DNA from: Rusavskia elegans
Taxonomy: Eukaryota; Ascomycota; Lecanoromycetes; Teloschistales; Teloschistaceae
Length of the DNA: 64,000 nt
NCBI GenBank assembly: GCA_011316305.1
Contig: SAUG01000058.1
Coordinates: 372,001-436,000, forward strand
Reading direction: 5' to 3'
The position numbers and the translations under genes were made by a program. Below the pieces are notes generated by a model. That model had not been told where the DNA came from and made no database searches. It saw nothing but the letters and a program-made list of their open reading frames with translations. Positions 24,960-38,600 of this stretch are shown piece by piece. Each line of letters starts with the position of its first letter. Position 1 is the stretch's first letter.

Positions 24960-25740
24960 AAATTTATAGATTTTTATTTTATTACGGTAGTACGGGCGAC
25001 GATAATAGATATTTTAAAAATAGATTCTATAGACTATATAGTTTATTACTACGCTAATATCGCCATGAATAATATAGTTATTTTATTATTTAGTATTAGT
25101 TTCGATAATCGAAACTAGTTAGATTAGCTTTTATAATAGAATCGGAAATCTTTCCAACGCTTCTATAAATACGCTACTATTACGTCGACCCCTAATTTTA
25201 AATATAGCGGAAGCTCTAAATTCTAACTTTAAACCGTAGCTTTTAATTTATTTTATCTAGATATTTTATTTAGCGATCTTATAGATAAAGGTTCCAGCTT
25301 TACGAATATCGAAGAAAATAATAAAAATACTTTAACTATCTTTTAAAAAAGTTAATTCTAAAATACTTTTATTATTAGCGGAATTAATAAAAGAATTTTC
25401 GCTTTTAATATTTATTTTAGCCGTTTTAATATCTATATCGCTTTCTATTTTAGTAATATCGCTACGGAATAAATCATTTCGAATAATTATATTATATTTA
25501 TAGAAGAAAATATATATAAATAAATTTTATATTTTTTTAGCTTTTTTTATTTTCTTTTTTTCTATATTTTCTATACTTTTAGATTATATTTTAACTATTC
25601 GTCTCTCTGCGACTCCTATCTAACTAATATTTAGAAAATCTAGAAAATATAAAATTATAGTTACCCGTACTAATAAATATAATATCGATAAAACCTTTTT
25701 TATATATAAAAAACTTTCGATAATACTTTCGATTTACGTT
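24960..25740 (+). pseudogene. Unidentified plus-strand frame relic
   Basis: From about 24974 a plus-strand frame stays readable for about 200 codons if stops are taken as RIP-mutated Gln/Trp codons. An ATG lies at 25064. Segments such as FQRFYKYATITSTPNFKYSG and FNLFYLDILFSDLIDKGSSF are protein-like, followed by an Asn-rich part. No domain was recognised. The frame is lost by about 25740. No repeat partner was seen in the window. Confidence 0.38.
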
Positions 25741-28359
25741 TTTTAATTTATATCTAGAGAAAGATATAAAGCTATCCGAAAGGTTATAATAAATCTACTA
25801 GAAATATCTTTTATTATTTAAAAACCTACTTTCTTTTAGCGAGTAAAACGATATAGTAGCCGACGAGGAAGAAGAAAAGATATCGGTTATTAGTAATAAA
25901 ATATATTTATATTCTTTTATAATTAGATATCTGTAGATTTTATAAATTAAAAAATATCTAGGATAGCCGATACGATCAAGCTCGAGAATAGAAAATATAA
26001 AATTTTCGAAAATACTATATAACGTATATCTTTATAAATATAGCGAGCTATAGATTTTTCTATCTAATATACGACTTTAATAGTATTTTAAAATAAAATT
26101 TTTCCGATATATAAGTTCTTTCTAGATATTCTATTCCGATTTTTTATTTTTTTTTTCTTTTAAAGCGCGCTATTAAAATATTTTACGTTTTTATCGAATT
26201 TTAGTTTTAATTTAATTTTTTACGATATATCTACTAATATATATTTAGAATATCTAATTATCGGATTTTATCTAAAGCAGGCGATTTTATCTAAACTCGC
26301 TAGATAATAGCGCGAGTAGATAAACTTTTTATTTATAACTATTCTTTACTATAGCGTATACTATTCGTATAGATAATTTCAATTAATAGATTTAATAGTA
26401 AAAAGTTTCATTCTATCCTCTAAATTCTATATTAAAAAATATCGAAAAGAATTAATATAGTTAATCTACTAGATATTAGACGAGAAAAGCTATATATAAT
26501 TAATATCTAAAGGAATAAAAAGAAAGATAAAGGAATTATATTTAAACGAAAAGGTTTAAAACTTTTTTTATACTATAATTATAATGTCTAATTTATATTG
26601 CTCGTAGTAGATTAATATCTCGATATTCTCTTCAATAGATAAAATCTCTAACTATATTATATAACTATACGGCTATATAAAGTTCTTTATATATATTAAA
26701 ATATTAATATTACTAAATTTCTTTATATCTGAAAAATAATTTAAACTACGTCGACTAATTATTTCTATTATATTCGATAGGCTTTATAGTATTTAATACT
26801 TTATAAAATAAGTCTACTAAATATTTTTACTATTAAAACGCTATCGATTATAAAAAATCAAAAGCTTTACTATTAATTAATATTTCCTTTAACGTCTAGG
26901 TTATTACTACTACGCGAAAGACTTCGACTAGATTTTCTAATATCGAAATAAAAGTTAAATTATAGCGTTAATATAACTTCTTTTCTAATTTATAAAAAAG
27001 TCTACTTACGTTTCTTCTATCGGTACTATTAATTACTAATTTCTAAAAATATTTAGTTCCTTTTCTCTTCTATTTATTTATTTTCTCCTTTCCGCTAAAA
27101 TTATATTCTAGGCCTATCGGAATTAATATATTCTAGACGCTATATATTCTAGTATTAGTTCGAAAAGTATTAATAATATCTAGTTTTTTTTAAAATTTTA
27201 TAGTATTATCGATATAAACTGATCTAAAAGATATTCGCTTAAATATATCTAAGAAATATTTCTAAAAAATATTCGAAAAATATTCGAAAAATATTTTAGA
27301 AAAACTTTATAATAGCTTTATTTTATATAAATATCAGAATATATTAATTATATTTATTTTCTCTTTATCGCTATTTTTAGTAACGGATAAACGTAGCGTT
27401 TAAATACGCGTTATAATATATTAGATCGTTAATAGACGCGAGGGTTATAACGTATCGCCGCGTTATATCGGAAGGTATTAGTTATAATACCGATATTTAA
27501 TATAGGCACGCGAGTAGATAGACGAACGGTAGCGTCAGCTAGTTTTTTTTTTAAACTTTTCCGAGTTCTATAATTATTAACTATAATTAAAAAATCTTTC
27601 CGATACTTTTAATTATCTTTTAGTATTTTCTAATATTATCCGAAAATTTTAAAAATCTTTTATTAATTCGTATTTTACTAGAATTTATCTATTAGCTTTT
27701 TAACTCGCTCTATTATTATTTCTTTAGCTAGGGCTATTTCGATTAACTTTTTTAATTATTTCTAATTTTCTTTATATATTTTATATCTCTAGAGGTCCTT
27801 CCCCGTTATAACTAATTTCAACTTAAATTAATTATATATTTAGGGTAATTCCCGATCCTATATAGTATTTAGCTATATAATATATATATTCGATATCTAT
27901 TGACGATAGAATATAGTTAAAACAAGATGTAATATTAGCAGCGAATATAACGAAATATATTAGAAATATCAAATATAGAAAAAATATAATAAAATTTTCT
28001 TTCTATATTTTTAGAATTTTTTAATATTTTGACTAATTTTATAACTAACTATAAGAAATTATATCCGCTTTATATTTACGGTTATTTACTATTATACTAT
28101 ATCTATAGCAGCTTTGTAATATACTATTAATATATATAGATATAGAGATGTTTTAAATCATTTATAAATTATTTAAAAATTTTATCTATATCTAATAGTA
28201 TTAACCAAAAGCTATATTACTAGACGATAAAAATTCCTTTTTTAGAACTTTTTTCTATTACGCCGAAAAATAAATATATAAAAAAAGCTCTACGGATAAC
28301 AGAAAGTTTATATAATAAATATAATAGATAAAATATTCCTATATTTAAAAAACTCTACT
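25741..28359. other. Unassigned RIP-degraded region
   Basis: No coding frame, RNA gene or dispersed repeat of this window could be assigned. Positions 27380-27540 are somewhat richer in CpG (for example aacgtatcgccgcgttatatcgg). Around 27250-27300 there is a short run of gaaaaatattc repeats. It is probably older transposon sequence whose partners lie elsewhere. Confidence 0.35.
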
Positions 28360-28367
28360 ATATCGAC

Positions 28368-28849
28368 TAAACTGGCCGTCGGATCGGATTTCGAATCCGA
28401 TTTCGTATTCCGGATTCGAACCGAGTCGGTTTCGACTTTTTTAGGCACCGAACCGACGGGTTTTCGGTTTTTAATCGAAGAACTGACTCGACCCGACTTA
28501 AAACCGCTAAAATACTAAGTTCTAGTATAAAATTTCAATTCTAGTATAAAAGTTATATCTATTTATATTAAAAATTCTAATTAATTAACTAAGCTATCTA
28601 GAAAGGTTCTAGTTAAACTAAATATATTACCTAAATATATTACAAATATAAAGTTAATAGAATTAAAAAAATTATTGAAATAATAATATATATTATATTT
28701 AAATTATAATAAAGGTTTAACGGATTCCTATCGGGTTCCCGAGTTCGACTCGGAACCGACCGTTTAGCGAATCGAACCGGTTCGACCCGTTAAGAAATCG
28801 AGTCGGGTTCTAGATACCGACGGAAATCCGTACCGAAGTGGCCAATCTA
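28368..28849 (+). mobile_element. 482-bp hAT derivative of the autonomous-type element
   Basis: A perfect 8-bp TSD, atatcgac, lies at 28360-28367 and 28850-28857. The ends taaactggccgtcgg and accgaagtggccaatcta match both ends of the 54454-57744 element. This copy is therefore an internal-deletion derivative of the transposase-encoding type. Confidence 0.9.
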
Positions 28850-28857
28850 ATATCGAC

Positions 28858-29819
28858 GTATATCTAAGCTTTTATTAGACGATAAAAGCCTACGATAGCT
28901 ATAGATATAAATTATATCTTTTATATTTAAAGTCTAGCGATTGACTATATTAATATCTAGTTATAAAAGTATTTGAAATCGTTTTATATATAAGCTGTCT
29001 CCTCTATATACGATTTCTAGCGACTAATAATTTTAATATCTAATAGTAAATATTAAGTACGATTATATTCCACGTTTCTAAATTCTTTATCTTATTTAAA
29101 TTCTAATAGAATACTTCGATATCTATATATAAAAGTACTTTAATATATAATAGGCATTCTAAATATAGATAGTATAGTAAATAGACCTTTAGAAAGTATA
29201 CCTTTATATACTCGTCGAAATTAACGAAATCAGTTCTATTATCGCTAATTAAAGATATTATAGAGATTATATCGTTCTTTACCGTCGTAGTTATAGTTTT
29301 ATTTTATAGATTTTATAGCGTTAGGCCGGATAACTATAGTATCGCTACTATCTCGATATTTATATTATTTAATATCGTCTAGTTCCGAAACTTTACTAAT
29401 AATTATATAGCGGCTCTACGATATAATTTATAAAAGATATAGACGATACGAATTCCTTTTATATTAATAAGATTTTCTAGGATAAAAATGGCGCTAGATA
29501 TATTTAAGATTCGTTATACGACCGTAGAAATCAGAACTAGTAACGTTAAAAACTAATTTTCTATTTATAGGCAACATCCGAAATAGAGTTTCTCTATCTA
29601 TATTATATATTTTCTATATAACTCGATATTTTTAACGTATACGATAGAATAGATATCTATTTATACTACGTGTATAAATAATATAAAATTTGAAATAATT
29701 AATATTATTTCAATATAACTATTTATATATTTATTATAAAACAAATAATTAATAAGATATTCTACTAATATTTTATACAGTCCAAATTCATTTTAATTTA
29801 TAATTAATAATAAACTTTC
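28858..29819 (-). pseudogene. Unidentified minus-strand frame relic
   Basis: On the minus strand about 29560 down to 29060 can be read with few stops, all of kinds RIP can make. Segments include ENLINIKGIRIVYIFYKLYR and DNRTDFVNFDEYIKVYFLK. I could not place it in a known family. A Copia integrase was considered but no catalytic motif was seen. Positions 29580-29819 have no assignment. Confidence 0.33.
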
Positions 29820-31436
29820 CAGGTAATTTATATTTTTATTGTTTTAGCCGTTAAGAAAATATACGCGCCTATATACTATTTTAGAAAAATTTAAAATTAA
29901 ATATAATTTACAGTTAATATATAAGTTTAAACGCTATTATAACTCTGTTATAAATATATATAAAGTTATTTTATATAATCTACTAATAAACTAATTATTT
30001 CCTTAGAAAGTTTATATAAAATATTATATCTGAAACAATAGATATTAATTTATACGATATTCTAAAGAAACGCCTACGAGGAATTTTTAAAAATTTATTT
30101 TCGATAGGAGAATTATACTGATTAGCGGTAGAGAACTAATTAATATATTGTTTAAAAACCGGAACTGAACTTTAAAATAGTTTTATAGCCGTTAAAAACT
30201 ATTTATATAAATTATATACGGCCGATAAACTTTATATCTAAATAAAGTATTTATAGTAGTTATCTGAATCTTATATTTTCGATAGTCCGAACTAGTAGAT
30301 TTAGATTTAAAAAAGTTTTATATAGATATTAATTCTATACGGTTTATTTAATAATAGAATTAAATTTAATATTGTTCCTTTTCTATAATTAAAATAAATT
30401 TTATATTACATTTTTATATTACTTTTAGTTATTTACGCGTATAAATATTACTTTAATAAAAGACTATAAATTACGTTATTTAATTTTTTAATAAACTAAA
30501 ATATTAAAATATTTCTTTATAGTAGATATATTAGAAGAATAAAAGATTATAAAATAGTCGAAAATCTTAAAATAGTTTTTATATATAATTTAAGAAAAAC
30601 TATCTATCGTTAAAGTTATCTAGTAGAATTTATATCACTATTTCGACTATATATATTCTATAGCTTTTTTTAATTAGAAAAAATTGACTAGTTTTCTTTA
30701 GATTTTATTTTTAATACTAGTAGCTATAGGAATATTAGAATACTAATATTCGAACTCTTTATAGTAATCTAGATTCTATTAAATATATCTATTATTATTT
30801 TAAAAAACTAATACTAGATAATCGATTCGAATTTTATTAGCTATATTTTCAATACTCTATCTTTATTTTATATATAATTATCTAAATTTAAAAAGTATAA
30901 CGTTTATAAACCGGTTTACCGCTTGGTTTATAGACTAGCTAGAATAGATTTTATTTAGAAAGGATTCGTTTTCTAGAATCTCGCTAGATATATTAGTCTA
31001 GAAAACGGATAGACGAAAAATTAATTAAAAGATTAGATATTTTATATTAGTTTCAAAGATTTAGAATTAATATAATTTATATTTAAATAATAGATAATAT
31101 AGAAAGATAATATAAATATATAAGTATTAAATTATTTATTATTTACTATCTAGTAGTAAGGAATCGATATCTATATAAATAATATCTAAAATATTAAAAT
31201 TATAATATTATTATATAGTAAAAGCGAGGATTTCTTAGTATTATAATATAGAAAAAAAAAGATTAGTAATTTTAGTAGATTAATTCCGTGTTTCTAAATT
31301 CGATCTAGAATTAAATTAAATCGAATTTTAAAATAATCCGATCCGATTTAGTTCGATATCTAGAAAAATCGAAACTAATTCGAGTCGGGTCGGTTTCTCT
31401 AATCCGGGTTCGAAACCCGACCCGACGGCCAATCTA
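29820..31436 (-). pseudogene. hAT relic R3 on the minus strand with an intact 5' end
   Basis: It ends at 31436 with ggtttcg..cccgacggccaatcta, the inverted left end of the autonomous-type hAT. Reading leftward, the sequence follows the reverse complement of 54460-55520, including subterminal repeats and the N-terminal half of the transposase. The left limit is fuzzy. The C-terminal half is missing. It is heavily mutated. Confidence 0.6.
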
Positions 31437-33222
31437 ATTAAAGCTATCTCGTAGAATTTATTTTATTAGAACGATTATTTTTACGCTAAAATTTTTTTCG
31501 CCTATAAAAAATCGGCTGTTTTCTTTTAAATTCTATTTTTAATATCTATAGCAGAAATATTAGACTACTATTACTAGAAATTTCAATAATAATCTACATT
31601 TTATTAAATAAATTTATTATTATTTCGAAATACTAGTTTTAAATAGTCGATTCAAGTTTTATTTACTATATTTTTAATAATTTATTATTTCTTTAATTAA
31701 TTTGTTTTGATTTTGATATCCGATAAACCAGTAGTTCGGTAAACAAATCAGGCGTTAGTATACTAAAAATAAATATACGATAATAGAATTTAAATTCTAG
31801 TTTAATTAATATAAATAACGATTCTATAAAATTTTAATTTAAATTTGCTTAGTAATATAATATATTTTTCTATCAATAATTTAACGTAGAAATTCTTATA
31901 GATAATTATATTTTATTGTTATCGCTTTTTCTTTTTCTTTTTCGTTTACCAGTAATATAAACCTTTCGTAAATACTATAATTTACTAAAAGTTTTTATAT
32001 ACGTATATATTTCTATAATAGCTATCGTTATAAACTAAATTAGACGATAGTATATCTATAATAACTATATCCATCTATACGGTCGTCGATTACTTCGTTA
32101 TAGCTAGAGTAATCTATTTCGATTTTAATTTAAATATTTTTTTTCTACTTTTAAAATATATTATCCGATTTTTCTACCCCTTTTTAATTTAATCGACTGG
32201 GTAAAACTTCTAGCTATAGTAGTTAACGTACTATCTAATAACTTTTTCGAAGTTAAATAGTCTAAAAAATACTTTAATAATTTAACGGACCGTTTAGATA
32301 TAGGTTATATAATAAATATAGCCGAAGCGATAACTATAGATAATTACTTTATTTTAAAGTAGATCGATATAGCGGAAATATTAAATACTTATAAATATTT
32401 ATAATATCGAAAGAGGACTAGTAGATCGAAAACTACGAGTAATAAAGTTATATTTATATAGTAGAAGATTCGTAATCGCGAATAAAAAAGAAAATAATTA
32501 AATGGAAGTAATTGATTACGCTGTAAATCTTACTATACCTTTAGCTTTAAAAACTTCTTTAAACGTAAATATAACAATCGTTGCCGTATATAACGTTAAT
32601 AAAATATATACATATATATATATAAAAACTCAATATAATTCCAAATAAAAACTTTTTAGAAAGAAATAATTTATTATTACTTTTTATATAAACGATTAAT
32701 TTTACTAGAACTCTATTTATAGATTGGTTTAGAAATTGGTTTATAGATTAACTAGAATAGATATTATTTAATAGGAAGATAATAGAAAAACCTTCGCTAG
32801 ATATATCGATCTAGAAAATAAAGAAATAAAAATCGATATTTATATTAGATAATTTATATTAAGTTTCTATAATAGTAATATAGTGAGATAATATAAATAT
32901 ATAGATAATAAAAAATAATAGAAATAGTATTTACTATCTATTCGATAATAATAAAAAGTATATATTAATGTTTGGAATATCTAAAAACTTTAATATATTA
33001 TTAGAAAAAAAAATTGATAGATAGTATAATATAGAAAAAGAATTCTATTTTAATATTAGAATTATATTTTTATATTTATTTTTAGAATTTTAGCGGATCG
33101 AACTCGGGTATTTAATTTCGATTCGGATTCGAGCCGGATCGAACCGTAGAAAAATCTAATTCGATTCGGATCGGGTCGAATTAGTTAATTTAAATTCGAA
33201 ATCCGATCCGACGATCAGTTTA
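31437..33222 (-). pseudogene. hAT relic R4 on the minus strand, interrupted by A3
   Basis: Both sides of A3 repeat parts of the hAT 5' half. 31440-31680 parallels 30610-30870 in R3. 32690-33222 parallels 30900 onward and 2770-3150, ending in the hAT terminus gatcagttta at 33222. It therefore represents a second hAT copy pointing the same way as R3. Its left boundary was not resolved. Confidence 0.55.
31690..32667 (+). mobile_element. Family A retroposon copy A3
   Basis: An 11-bp TSD, aatttattatt, lies at 31679-31689 and 32668-32678. It has all family landmarks: the ccggtaaaccagtggttcgg-type signature, the small reading frame, a TA repeat at about 32609-32625, and an aactcaatataattcc end. At 978 bp it is longer than A2 or A6 because it keeps a segment of about 100 bp after the reading frame (32410-32510). 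It is strongly RIP-mutated. Confidence 0.85.
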
Positions 33223-33505
33223 AAAATTATATAAATAATTTTAAAAAATTTTAATTGATTAACTATACTAGCTAGAAAAGTACTAGTAAGATTAAATATA
33301 ATATTTAAATATATTGTTTTTTTATATAATTACGTAATTAAATTATTATAATATTATACTTTTAATAAAGATTTAATAGATTTTTATCGAGTTTTTAGAT
33401 TCGATCCGAAACCGACCGTTTAGCGAGTTAAATCGGTTCGACTCGCTAAAGAATCGAGTCGGATTATAAATACTAACGGGAATTCGTACCGAAATAGCTA
33501 ATCTA
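33223..33505 (+). mobile_element. Right half of a 482-bp-type hAT derivative
   Basis: The sequence matches the right half of 28368-28849 and ends in the terminus accgaaatagctaatcta. The left half is not adjacent, presumably displaced by the hAT relic R4 that ends at 33222. No TSD could be paired. Confidence 0.55.
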
Positions 33506-33859
33506 TTCGAAATAGTATATCTATTTTAGATTTATTTATTATCAAATTTCTTTTTTCTTTTATTTTAATTATTATAAAATATATAAGTCTGGAAATAATT
33601 ATTATTACTAATATAATTTATATTGTAAAAATAATATTTACTAAATTTTATTAAAATAACGAAATACGAAATAAATATAAATATATAATTAAAAATGAAT
33701 TTTATTATTTCTAATATAATATAGTCGAAAAAAATTTAATATTTTTAAATTAAAAGTTAAAATTTACTTTCAATTTAAATAATTTAAATATTCTATAAAT
33801 CTTTTTTATACTATCAATAATAAACAATTTATTAGACTATATAAATAGCTTTAAAACTA
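33506..33859. other. Unassigned stretch
   Basis: AT-rich sequence with almost no C. I see no frame, RNA gene or repeat partner. Confidence 0.3.
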
Positions 33860-33867
33860 GAAATAAC

Positions 33868-34731
33868 TAGACTGGCCGTCGGATCGGATTTTTCTATAAT
33901 TCGACCCGATTCGAACCCGGATCGGGGTCGAATACCCGGATTCGATTTATTAAAATACTAAAATCGTATATAAAAGTATAATCTTTGTTTTAAAATTTAT
34001 ATTTCTTTTTATATAATATATTATCTATAAATTACTATTTTTTTCTAATAATATACTAAAGATTTCAGATATTTCTAATATTAGCGTGTTTTAATATTAA
34101 TATATAATATTTATTATTATCTATTAAATAGTAAATACTATTCGTATTATCATTTAATATCTATATATATATATAATTTTACTATATTACTATATATATC
34201 CGATTATATATATTTCTTATAGATTATTAACTAGCCGTAATCTATACTAAGCGCGTTATTATTTAATAAAAAAATACTTGATTTATTAAAGGATTATTAC
34301 AGAATTTAGAAATATAGCCGGGGATATAATAATAGCTAGTTAACAATTAATTCTAAAATATTAAAAGTTTTTGGAAAAAGATATATATTTATAGAGTTAT
34401 TTAGAAAAAGATAATACTCTTTATATAATATCGGTATATAAACTAATATTTATAGATAATTATTATAAAAGCTAATATTAAATAGAATATATTACTATTT
34501 TCTATTATCTATAATTACTATTATATTTTACTATTAAATATAATTATTAGTCGAATCCGGTCGGGTTTTCAGGTCGGATTTTCGGGTTAAAATCTATAAC
34601 TCGACCTAAAAATCGAATTAGAATCTATAACCCGATCCGACTGTTTAGCAGGTCGAACCAAGGTCGGATTACTAAAATCGGGTCGGGTACCCGATAGTTC
34701 GATAGGAACTCGACTCGAACCGACCAGTCTA
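33868..34731 (+). mobile_element. 864-bp hAT derivative
   Basis: The ends are tagactggccgtcgg and cgaccagtcta. The TSD is gaaataac (33860-33867) and gaaataat (34732-34739), one transition apart. Both halves match the 13184-16072 element, but about 0.7 kb of its middle is missing, so it is an internal-deletion form. It does not code. Confidence 0.87.
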
Positions 34732-34739
34732 GAAATAAT

Positions 34740-35227
34740 AATCGATTAAAATACGTAATCATTTGAAAATTCTAGTTTTTTATCTAATATCAATTTAGAA
34801 TATTTAAAAAAAAATTAATTTAAATCAATATTCCAATAGAAAAAAACTTCTATCTATTTAATTTAATTTGAATTTTATGTCAGAATTTTCGAAAAGTGAC
34901 TTTGAAGATTCTATAATTTTGATAGGAATTCTACGGGCTCGAACGTATTTCGAAAACTCGAAACGGTCGAAAAACTATTAAAAACGTTTAGAACGCTTCG
35001 AATTTGAAAAACGGCAGATAAGATTAGCTACTATTTAAAAAAAGATTTTTATAAAATTACGCCTACGGGATCTACTCGCTAATATTATATAAAACAAACG
35101 ATTAACGTCAATTAAATCGAATTAAGAAAAATCTATTAAATTAACCATATTTATACCCGTAAAAACTTGCGCAGTCACTAGTATATACTATCAAATCTAT
35201 ATTAAAGTCGAGCTATAAATAGTAAAG
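34740..35227. other. Unassigned stretch left of SINE S2
   Basis: No gene is recognised. Positions 34880-35000 keep some TG and CA and read gactttgaagattctataa-like sequence, so it may be less RIP-affected, but I find no partner in the window. Confidence 0.3.
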
Positions 35228-35631
35228 GCCTAGGTGACGCAGTGGCAAGATTACGTGACTTGAAAATCTAACGAATCTAACGTTTTTCCGAGTTAACGAA
35301 GTTAAACCCGACGGGTCGAAGGTTCGAATCCCTCGAAGACTAACAAATACTTAAGTTATTTCTATCGGCTAAAGTCGATTTTTATATAAAGTTTTATATA
35401 GAAAGATTATATAGTAAACCGTTTCAATTTAATTATATTAATTGATCGATATAAATTAAATTAATAAAATTAAATAGATCAAGGTTTTTCTAAATAAAAT
35501 TTAGTCTAAATCTAAATCTTTCGAAAATTTTTAATTAAATTTTCAGAAAAGTATTTATATATAAAGTTAATACGTGATTTAATCGATTGGTATTTCTAAT
35601 ATTAAATCGTAAAAGACAAAAATCAAAAATC

Positions 35632-38600
35632 ATCAACGGTTTTCTTATTCGGCTTTAAGTACTTTAAACTGATAAATTCGATAAAATCGTAAATTTTTAA
35701 ATCGATTTAACAATTTATTTACAGTTTTTATATAACCGTAAATTCTATATACGATTCTTTTAGTATTTATAGTAATAAAATCGATATTTGAAAATAAAAT
35801 TTTTAATATAGTTTAAAAACTTTAGATCTATAGGCCGTTAGACTCTATATAATCTAATAGATAAAAGTTTATTTATAACGTCTTTGTACGTCAAAGGACG
35901 TTACGTTCGAGCCTAGCTACAGCCGTAGGCGTAGTCCAAACTATTAAATAGTAAAGAAGTTCTAGCGTAGATTATTATAATTAATCCTGTATAGCCGCGA
36001 AGATACGGTTACGATATTATAAGGCCTCTTTATTATATAGGTAATTAAAAATAAAATAGTAGAGATATATTTAATAATTATATTAATAACTTATAAGAGA
36101 AGCTATTTAATAGAAGTAAAAAGCGATATATATAGTAAAAATAGCCGATAATATCGATAGATAGCTGTCCGCTAAGAGCCTCTATTATAAAGGTCGGCTA
36201 TAGATAATTGGGCTCGCTTAATTAGCAAATTTTCTAGTATATTTCTATAGAGTTATAGATATAATATAGCCTCCTCTATATCGTTTTTTATCTAATCTTT
36301 CCGTATACGGGATTCTTTTAAAGCCTAACTATCTCTTTCTTTCTTTCTTTTTTTTTTATATTTTTATTATATATTCTCGAAAAGGTAATTATTTAAAATT
36401 ATTCCTTCGAATTTAGTTAAAGGGTATTATTATATCTTGTCTTTATAATCTTTACGTTTGTAATCCTTTCAAAGAATATAAGGTAGAAGTAGATAGTAAT
36501 ATCTATAGCGAGTATACTCGGGCTTAGAAATCTTATAATCTCTTAATTTCTAATACTATCTATAATATCCGCTTTATTCTTTATAGTATTCCTAGTATTA
36601 ATATCCATAGGAAAACGTTTTAAGGATAAAAAAAATAAGCTTCGGTCTAATATTAGGAACGTTTTTAATAAATATATCGAGGTTTATTATTATATTAAGT
36701 CTTTTCTGGATTCTAAAAAGGAAATTCGTAATAAATACTTTATTTAAAAGTCGGATCTCCGCCGACTTTTTAGAAAATAAAAACGTTTTATTACTTATTA
36801 TCGCGCTTTAGATAAGCGGAAATGTAATTTTATTATTTAGGAATAACGTATATTATCTCGTTTTAATAAATTTAATAATTCTATTACGTTCTACTCCTCT
36901 GTAAATTTTATACCAGCCGCGTAAAAGGTATCTATTAAGTTAGTTCCTAGTTTCGATTCGATTAATTTAGATCGATTTCTAAAGGAGTTCGATTTTTTTT
37001 AGCTTCTAGATTTAATACGCGTATAAAAGAGTATCTAGTTAAAGATTCCTTTATATTATATCTGATATACAAAATTATATATTAATATTATAAATTATAT
37101 CCGGATTTTCTAATATTTCCGCTAACTTTTATTTTTTAGTAATTATTTTATCCTAATATAATAAAGTTAGAGACTATTCGTTCTTTGGGTATATATTTAA
37201 TATAGAGTTTAGCGTTCCTTTTTCTAGTTATTATTCTAGTTCGGGCGTAGAATTATATCCAGTCCTTTCTATTTCTTTAATAATACTTTTATAGATTTTT
37301 TTAACGTTTTCTATCTATACTTTCTAGATTATTTCCTAGATTTTATTATATTTTAGCGCAGGTTACGAAAGTAGATAGTAATATTCTTTCTATATTTTTA
37401 TTTTCTATACTTCGCTCTCTTTTTTAAATAGGGTATTAATTTCCTTAATTTAGTTAAAATTCGTACTTAATATAATATCTAATTCTCTATATAAAAGATT
37501 TTTTTATATAAAGAGATATATTATTTATAGTTCTATTTTACTTCCGACTATACTTTCTTATACTGGTATTCTAGAAATTAATTCTTTCTATTCTTTTCCG
37601 AAAATAATATATTATCTAGAGTTTTCGATTACTATAAAGTCTGAAATTCTAATAAATCTATTTTTTATTTTAATTTTAATTTCCGTAGTTCTATTATTCT
37701 ATTATAGACGGGTTTAGATATATCTTTCAATTTGGTTATATAATCCTTTTATAATTTTATTTTTTTCTTTTTTATTTATAAAAGCTATTATTTTATAACT
37801 TCCCATTTTAATTTTAAATACTACTATAAGAGATTTCTCGGTTTTATACGATTTAAACTCTATTATTAGCTTCTTTTTTATTCTTCTAGATTCTATAGGA
37901 TACTAACCGGTCCTTTTTTTATCCGATAGATAGATAAAGTAATTATTATTATAGTAAACTATCTAAATTTTAGTTATATATTTTCTAGCTCTCTTTTCGG
38001 GTAATTCTTCTATTACTTTAAACTAATATTCGGGTACTTCTATTATCTCCTTAATTAGGTTATTCCTTTTAAAATATCCGGGACTTATATATAAATAATA
38101 AACTTTAGTCTACGATTCTTTAGTCTCGGTAGTATTAAATTCTATTAGATTTTCTTTAGACTATCTTTTAGTAGATTCTATTTTACTAAACGCCTATTTA
38201 TCTATATATATTTCGTATTACCTAGTATTAATCCTGATCGCTAGTTTAATAAAGGTTACTAGCGAATTTAGTTTTTTAATTACTACTATAGCTTCTTTAA
38301 TTTTTATATAGAGTCCTTTATAGAAATAGACTTTTAAAGTTAAATCTTCCTAGTCCGTTTTATAAATTAATATTCTAAACTAAGTAGTATAGATAATTAC
38401 CGATTTCTACTACTTTAGAACTATTAGTTTTCTTTCTATTAATCTATTTTTATTATTATCTCCGAAGGTTTTATTTATAGCTATAATTAGATTACTAAAG
38501 GTATAGAAGATCTATAATATTTTATTATCTTTTAAACTTTCTAAATTATTAAGATAGTCTTCTATACGAGGCTATATTTAATTAAAGACTGTCTTTCCGA

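Noticed and set aside
27380..27540. Ribosomal RNA or GC-rich gene fragment
   Set aside because: The local CpG enrichment is modest and no rRNA signature or frame was recognised.
29060..29560. Copia integrase on the minus strand
   Set aside because: A readable frame exists but no zinc-binding or DDE motif could be aligned.
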